From: Emergencia timonensis
Lineage (GTDB): Bacteria > Bacillota > Clostridia > Peptostreptococcales > Anaerovoracaceae
Direction of reading: 5' to 3'
DNA: 64,000 nt
Assembly: GCF_900086585.1 (NCBI RefSeq)
Contig: NZ_FLKM01000009.1
Location: 1,984,001-2,048,000 of the forward strand
In this document: positions 59,310-64,000 of the stretch, piece by piece
Layout: each line of letters opens with the position of its first letter
How positions within the stretch are numbered: the first letter of the stretch is position 1
The notes under the pieces: generated by a model
The model's input: the letters and a program-made list of their open reading frames with translations, nothing else
Databases searched by the model: none
What the model was told of the DNA's origin: nothing
Program-made: the position numbers and the translations under genes

Positions 59310-60512
59310 TTATAGCATTTCTGCGAAGAGTCCTGCAACAAAAACAGATGTAATCGTTACAGTCACGAATCCGCCCACTACCATGGATGGGAACATCTTG
59401 CTCAGCAGGTAAGCTCTCTCTTCCTCGTTAGCGCCCAAAGCATTACAGGTGGATTCGGTGATGATGGCATCACATGGGAATCCGTATAAAGCAGTCAGAC
59501 CGTTGGCAAAAGCCAGAGGGAATGACATTCTCAATATTTTTGAGATGATGAATGCTGCGATGGCCATACCGACGACGCCGATGACGATCAGAATAACCAT
59601 TGGTCCGATGATGCTCTTCAGCATTGCCGGCGTACAGTCTTTCAGCCCATCAAAGACATACATCATCAGAGCGAACATGGTGATCTGGAAAGAGTTAGCC
59701 CTATTTAACAGATTTGTGTCCAGGAATCCTAATCTCGTGAAGATGACACCCAGTACCAGTGCCCAGATAGCGCCATTGATGCCAGTCCAGCCGCCCATCA
59801 TAAATGCAAACCAGGCGACGATCCCCAGCTTTAACAGCATGAGAACCGGCGTGTTCCACTTGTCAGGAACCTTTGGAATCAGCTTTTTGACATCGTCGTC
59901 GTTTCCAATGGCAGTCATGCCTACGTTGGCCATTTCTTTTCTATCTCTCTCTGTCAAAACCACTTCACCGCTGCGCAGTCCTTTTAAGAGGCGTCTTCCT
60001 TCTTTTTGAAGGCAGACGGCTGTCAGAGGGTAGCCGGCAAAACCCTGGATGCAGTACATAGCGATAGCAAATACTGCTGCAACCGGAAGACCTGCAGCCT
60101 TTGCCGCATCCTGCATAACTGTTGCCGCCACGATACCGCCGGTCAGAGGCGGCAGGCCTGCGATGACGTAAGCCTTGTCGATAAGTAGTGGACCTATGAA
60201 ATATCCCAATCCGATCATCCCCGCAAGTCCGGTCAGGCAGACCACGATGGTCTTCCACTGTTCCATCAACTGTTTTAAGCTGATCACGGTACCCATATGG
60301 GTGATGAGCAGAAAAATACCTGTAGTTCCTGCGAAAACCAACATATTGGAATCTCCGATGACCTCCTTTGGCAGGATGGTCCAATATCCAATCAATAATA
60401 CCACTGCGGTAACGAAAACCGAGGGAATCCATGCTTTCGTCAAGGTCGACACGATTTCGCCGATGACATAAACTGCCGCACAGATTACAAATGCTAGTAC
60501 GAAATTATACAT
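59310..60512 (-). CDS. multi-pass transporter-like membrane protein
   Basis: A 400-residue protein with about ten to eleven transmembrane helices in two halves joined by a charged loop (about 175-215, around RSGEVVLTERDRKEMANVG). Glycine-rich segments such as PPLTGGIVAATVMQDAAKAAG and FANGLTALYGFPCDAIITEST look like paired substrate sites of ion-coupled carriers. I do not recognise the family with certainty. Flanked on both sides by M20 amidohydrolase genes, it probably carries their substrate or product. Confidence 0.7.
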   Translation of the reverse strand: MYNFVLAFVICAAVYVIGEIVSTLTKAWIPSVFVTAVVLLIGYWTILPKEVIGDSNMLVFAGTTGIFLLITHMGTVISLKQLMEQWKTIVVCLTGLAGMIGLGYFIGPLLIDKAYVIAGLPPLTGGIVAATVMQDAAKAAGLPVAAVFAIAMYCIQGFAGYPLTAVCLQKEGRRLLKGLRSGEVVLTERDRKEMANVGMTAIGNDDDVKKLIPKVPDKWNTPVLMLLKLGIVAWFAFMMGGWTGINGAIWALVLGVIFTRLGFLDTNLLNRANSFQITMFALMMYVFDGLKDCTPAMLKSIIGPMVILIVIGVVGMAIAAFIISKILRMSFPLAFANGLTALYGFPCDAIITESTCNALGANEEERAYLLSKMFPSMVVGGFVTVTITSVFVAGLFAEML

Positions 60513-60600
60513 TCTTTCTTACTTCCTTTCTTAAATTATATATAGAATTATTCCAAAGTCCAGGCCTGCTCTCTGGCCGGCACCGAGCTTTTAAACATAT

Positions 60601-61788
60601 TTAACCCTGCAGGAATTTCAGCGCTGTGCCGGTCATCACTGCCACGCCAGCCGGCATAGCTTCTTCCTTCATGGCGCACTTCGGATTGTGCAGAGAAACC
60701 AGATCACCTTCATGGCCTGCAAATAGGAGCATGTAAGCGCCTGGAACATCTGACATTTCTGTAAAATAACTGAAGTCTTCACTGAAAGCCTTCGGTTCTT
60801 CCAACTGCACGATTGCATCTTTGCCAAGGACTTCTTCTATGGCTGTTTCTGCCGTTTCGATTAAAGCCTTGTCATTATAACAGGCTGGATAACCGACCAC
60901 GTGGTCTACTTCCACCTTGCAGCCGCTGAGCGTGCCAACGCCTTCTGCAATTTGCGTTACCTGCTCTTTGATTTGTCCGCGAACTGCATTATTGTAAGTG
61001 CGCGCTACGCCGGAAAACTTGGCTTCTGATGGAATCACGTTGACCGCTTCACCGCCCTGAATGGTACAGATTGGGAATACAACGGTCTCTAACGGATTGA
61101 TGTAGCGAGATGGAATCTGCTGAAGCAAAGTGACCATCTCACAAGCCGCCAAAATTGGATCTTTTGTAGTGTGGGGCTCTGAGCCGTGGCCGCCTTTTCC
61201 TTTTACGGTTATGTTGTAAATGTCCACAGACGTAGTCAGAGGACCGGCATGAATGCCGATTTTACCGACTTTATCTTCGTCAGGGTATACGTGCATTCCA
61301 AATATGGCGTCTACCTGTGGATTCTCTAAAGCACCCTTTTCTACTAGTTCTTTCGCACCGCCTGGCATGGTATCCTCGCTGTGCTGGAAGATCAGTTTTA
61401 CGGTTCCGGCAAATTCTTCCCGCTTCTGACAGAGTATCTTTGCCACGCCCAAAAGCATCGCTACATGCATATCGTGACCGCAGGCATGCATCATTCCCGG
61501 CACTTCACTGGAATATGGCAGGCCTGTCTCTTCTTCCACAGGAAGGGCATCGATATCGGCTCTCAAGGCGACGCACTTACCCTCTCCCTTGTTTCCATGA
61601 ATCAAAGCGATGACAGCAGTAGGAACCGGACTATCAATCTGATCTACGCCGTATTCCTCTAATTTACTCCGAATCAGATCTGCCGTGCGAAATTCCTTTC
61701 TGCCAATCTCCGGATGTTTATGTATATCCCGTCTGAGTTCTATGACCTCAGACGAGTTTTCCATTGCTAACTTATGTATTTCCTTCAT
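60601..61788 (-). CDS. M20 family amidohydrolase (first)
   Basis: A 395-residue paralogue of the amidohydrolase at 58061-59230, with RADIDALPVEEETGLPYSS, HACGHDMHVAMLLG, FQHSEDTMPGGAKE with the catalytic Glu-equivalent, GMHVYPDED and EDFSYF. The usual FQPAEE is here FQHSED, with an Asp after Glu, a small change at the active site. First gene of the leftward block; upstream lies an AT-rich promoter region with an inverted TTTGAAGTTT/AAACTTCAAA pair near 61830-61890. Confidence 0.9.
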   Translation of the reverse strand: MKEIHKLAMENSSEVIELRRDIHKHPEIGRKEFRTADLIRSKLEEYGVDQIDSPVPTAVIALIHGNKGEGKCVALRADIDALPVEEETGLPYSSEVPGMMHACGHDMHVAMLLGVAKILCQKREEFAGTVKLIFQHSEDTMPGGAKELVEKGALENPQVDAIFGMHVYPDEDKVGKIGIHAGPLTTSVDIYNITVKGKGGHGSEPHTTKDPILAACEMVTLLQQIPSRYINPLETVVFPICTIQGGEAVNVIPSEAKFSGVARTYNNAVRGQIKEQVTQIAEGVGTLSGCKVEVDHVVGYPACYNDKALIETAETAIEEVLGKDAIVQLEEPKAFSEDFSYFTEMSDVPGAYMLLFAGHEGDLVSLHNPKCAMKEEAMPAGVAVMTGTALKFLQG

Positions 61789-61958
61789 AGTTTTTCACCT
61801 TCCTTTTTGTTTACAGACACAATAATAGCATTTGAAGTTTGCAAAGGCAAGTATATTTTTGATAAAATTTTTAGAAATGAAACTTCAAAAAAGTCTGAAT
61901 AATGCCCATGTCGCGGTAGTCTCAGTCATCGAGCAAAAAAGAAAGTTCTGCACAAAAA

Positions 61959-61986
61959 AGAGTCAATGACGAAAATCATTCACTCT
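61959..61986 (-). terminator. intrinsic terminator after rlmN
   Basis: An 11-bp stem AGAGTCAATGA (61959-61969) and TCATTCACTCT (61976-61986) with one mismatch; leftward followed by a run of six T. Confidence 0.85.
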
Positions 61987-62025
61987 ATTCTGAAAATTGC
62001 TTATTTTCATTTGCTTACCTGCAAA

Positions 62026-63057
62026 TTACAGTTTCTTTGACAGACGCAGCTGACCGCAGGCCGCATCGATATCCGCTCCCAGTTCACGGCGCACCGTCGC
62101 CGGAATGCCGCGCTGCTCTAAGATTTTCTGAAATTCCCCCGCTCTGCCCCTGCTGACCGTATCAAATCCCGACTCCGCCACTTTGTTCAAGGGAATCAGG
62201 TTGACATGACAGAGCATACCGCGCAGGATTTTGCACAGCCGTTCTGCATCGCCGTCCGAATCATTGATGCCGCTGACCAAGGTGTATTCAAAGGTGATAC
62301 GGCGTCCCGTTTTCTCTGTATAAGCTCTGCAGGTTTCCAGCAAGATGTTCAGAGGATATCTTTTGTTCACCGGCATCATCGCCCCCCTGATTTCGTCAGT
62401 GGTTCCATGCAAGGAGATAGCCAGATTTACCTGGGGAAAATCTACAGCGAACCGATCTATCATGTCGGCCAAACCGCAAGTAGATACTGTGATATTGCGC
62501 ATGCCGATATTGAGGCCGTTCTTGTCATTGACAATCTTTATGAATGCTGAAAGGTTATCGTAGTTGTCAAAGGGCTCTCCTGTGCCCATAACCACGATAT
62601 GGCCGATTTTTTCGCCGGTGTCTGCTTCCGCTTCCATCAATTGAGAAAGAATCTCTCCTGGGCTCAGGTGGCGCTCTAAGCCGTTTCTAGTAGAAGCGCA
62701 GAAACGGCATCCCATTCTGCAGCCTGCCTGAGAAGACACGCAGATAGAATTCCCATATTTATACTTCATAAACACACTTTCAATGGTGTTGCCGTCTTCC
62801 AGTTCAAAGAGGTATTTTCTCGTACCGTCCGTCTTTGATCTTTGTACTTCAATCAGACTTAGCGTGCCAATATAACAGTTTTCGGTTAATTTTTCCCGAA
62901 GTGCTTTGGGCACGTTGTTCATATCGTCAAAGGATTTTACGCCTTTGTAGATCCACTGGAAAATCTGTTTCGCCCGAAAGGCTGGCTGGCCCATGGATTT
63001 GAGCAAGCCCTCCATTTCCGGAAGCTGCAGATTCCGTAAATTTATCTTTTCGTCCAT
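62026..63057 (-). CDS. rlmN: 23S rRNA (adenine2503-C2)-methyltransferase
   Basis: A 343-residue radical SAM methyltransferase that modifies A2503 of 23S rRNA and A37 of some tRNAs. The cluster motif is CRMGCRFC (about residues 122-129), with VVMGTGEPFDNYDNL, the SLHGTTDEIRG segment, and the mechanistic Cys in AACGQLR at the end. The ATG at 63057 with GGGAGAGTT upstream is chosen; a longer frame adds 49 residues with no family likeness. Single-gene unit. Confidence 0.95.
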   Translation of the reverse strand: MDEKINLRNLQLPEMEGLLKSMGQPAFRAKQIFQWIYKGVKSFDDMNNVPKALREKLTENCYIGTLSLIEVQRSKTDGTRKYLFELEDGNTIESVFMKYKYGNSICVSSQAGCRMGCRFCASTRNGLERHLSPGEILSQLMEAEADTGEKIGHIVVMGTGEPFDNYDNLSAFIKIVNDKNGLNIGMRNITVSTCGLADMIDRFAVDFPQVNLAISLHGTTDEIRGAMMPVNKRYPLNILLETCRAYTEKTGRRITFEYTLVSGINDSDGDAERLCKILRGMLCHVNLIPLNKVAESGFDTVSRGRAGEFQKILEQRGIPATVRRELGADIDAACGQLRLSKKL

Positions 63058-63557
63058 AACTCTCCCTTGTCGTTCTATTTCATTATAGATATAAGCGTTT
63101 AGTATGTTCTGCGGTGCATCGTAATAGAAACTGCTGTTGGAATCATCGTTCTTATCACTGGCAACAGAATGGTATGCCTCCAACGGGGCCACTATCATGG
63201 ACATCTTTTCTTCCTTTGCTATGCCCAGTACACCTCTAAATGTTCACTTACATTATCTTTTAGTATAGCAGAAAAACAAGATTTCTGCACCAAAAAAGTG
63301 GAATTTGCCATTCCATGCTGTCTGTGGCGGTTATGGCACATGTAATCGGATATTACATATGCAAGTGGTTAGATCGTCATCACGACGGCAATTAGCCCAA
63401 AAGAAAAGATCGGAGACTCACACTCTCCGATCTTTTTTAACTCCAGCAATTTTTAAGCTTCTCGCAGCTGTTAAAAATACAGTATCACGCCCACAGCCTT
63501 CTGTCAATTGCATATAAATGGATGTTCAAAGGCACGAAACGCTCTGCCTTCTTTCTA
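63058..63557. other. 500-bp region without a recognisable gene
   Basis: Between rlmN and the small membrane-protein gene. It holds a short inverted repeat ATGTAAT/ATTACAT at 63340-63358 and a strong terminator at 63404-63438. Reading frames here lack binding sites and family likeness. A small RNA ending at the terminator is possible but not shown. Confidence 0.5.
63404..63438. terminator. strong intrinsic terminator, parent gene unclear
   Basis: A 13-bp stem AAAAGATCGGAGA (63404-63416) and TCTCCGATCTTTT (63424-63436) with more T behind it. A-rich and T-rich on both sides, so it can work both ways; leftward it lies 120 bp beyond the stop of the membrane-protein gene. Confidence 0.85.
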
Positions 63558-63968
63558 TCAATCGATATTTTCTACATGAATAGCGCTGTTGCGGCTTTTG
63601 GCCATCTGCAGCACCTGGTCCACTTCGTCACGGCTGAACAGCAGACGTCTTGTCATCACATCCTTCAGAAAGTGCATGCCCTGATAGCTGCCACTGTTCC
63701 CTTCCAGATGGATATCCGTAATCTCTTCAAAGCCCCAATGAATGACGTGTTTGAACACGAAAAAATCATATTCCACCGAAATCCCTTCCTCTGTCGCATA
63801 GGTTTCTTTTCCGAAGACCACCGCCAGCAGCAGTACAACACCGATGATGGCTGAATACTTCACAGACGAAAAGATGCTCAGGGCGATGAGCGCGATACCT
63901 GCGATTACTGCCGCCACCCTGGTAGACTTTCGCAGCGCTTTGTCGTCATACGCTTTGATCTTAGCCAT
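63558..63968 (-). CDS. small membrane protein with a PH-like C-terminal region
   Basis: A 136-residue protein with two close transmembrane helices (about 18-52) and a cytoplasmic part of about 80 residues that alternates strands and ends in a helix, similar to bacterial PH-like or YcxB-type domains (YATEEGISVEYDFFVFKHVIHWGFEEITDI). I cannot name the family with certainty. The gene lies near the right edge; what precedes it is outside the window. Confidence 0.65.
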   Translation of the reverse strand: MAKIKAYDDKALRKSTRVAAVIAGIALIALSIFSSVKYSAIIGVVLLLAVVFGKETYATEEGISVEYDFFVFKHVIHWGFEEITDIHLEGNSGSYQGMHFLKDVMTRRLLFSRDEVDQVLQMAKSRNSAIHVENID

Positions 63969-64000
63969 TGCGTTTCTCTGCCTTTCGTTTTGCTTTCAGT

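Noticed and set aside
63058..63204. N-terminal 49-residue extension of RlmN
   Set aside because: No family likeness and no binding site, while the ATG at 63057 has GGGAGAG at good spacing.

Overview
The window reads as a chromosomal segment of an anaerobic, probably spore-forming member of the Clostridia with moderate GC. The evidence is a YlmC/YmxH sporulation-type gene, a Trp T-box leader, an FMN riboswitch, a Gram-positive Tad-like pilus locus without a secretin, strong GGAGG ribosome binding sites, and many genes for amino-acid and peptide fermentation. A relative of the Peptostreptococcales/Anaerovoracaceae would fit, but that placement is inference; no rRNA gene is present to settle it.

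Layout. 0-2.7 kb: ispH (cut by the window edge), rarA, a SPOR-domain membrane protein, and a 52-residue zinc-ribbon protein with its own promoter and terminator. 2.7-9.7 kb: a leftward Tad-like operon in the order tadZ, tadA, tadB, tadC, a 44-residue Flp-type pilin, TadE-like, DUF5702, a second TadE-like protein with two zinc-type motifs, and DUF6382. 9.7-14.6 kb: a TepA/ClpP-like protease, ylmC/ymxH, then an FMN-riboswitch-controlled ribD-ribE-ribBA-ribH operon. 14.6-22 kb: a DUF4143 ATPase, an iron alcohol dehydrogenase paired with an acyl-CoA synthetase, a pentapeptide-repeat protein, and a PAS-GGDEF diguanylate cyclase. 22-25.8 kb: an XRE regulator and a corrinoid/iron-type ABC importer whose ATPase carries an extra C-terminal domain. 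25.8-34.7 kb: a drug- or peptide-response area with a broken DJ-1/PfpI gene, two flavodoxin-fold proteins, TetR with a perfect 46-bp palindrome, a LolD/FtsX transporter, a DrrA/ABC-2 exporter, and AraC/GyrI-type regulators.

34.9-37.1 kb holds a tight three-gene membrane operon (a secreted anchored protein, a multi-pass protein, and a PrsW-like protease) that I cannot match to a named system. 37.1-40.9 kb is a 2-hydroxyacid dehydrogenase/aminotransferase/AGCS symporter set for amino acids. 40.9-42.5 kb is mostly noncoding: tRNA-Arg(CCG), a second copy of its 3' end, hairpin-rich extragenic repeats and a 93-95 bp tandem repeat. 42.5-46.1 kb has a LysR regulator and a paaK-trpS operon under a T-box with a TGG specifier. 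46.4-54.6 kb has a rubredoxin/glutamate-synthase-like fusion, YitT, a solitary DNA methyltransferase overlapping a YgiQ radical-SAM gene, a BMP lipoprotein, a Nudix hydrolase and a small P-loop protein. 54.8-61.8 kb is a peptide-use block with three M20 peptidases and two transporters. The end holds rlmN and a small membrane protein.

Most genes lie on the minus strand. The metabolic genes point to a lifestyle of importing amino acids and peptides, hydrolysing them, transaminating them and disposing of electrons as 2-hydroxy acids, with aryl-acetate activation apparently tied to tryptophan status.
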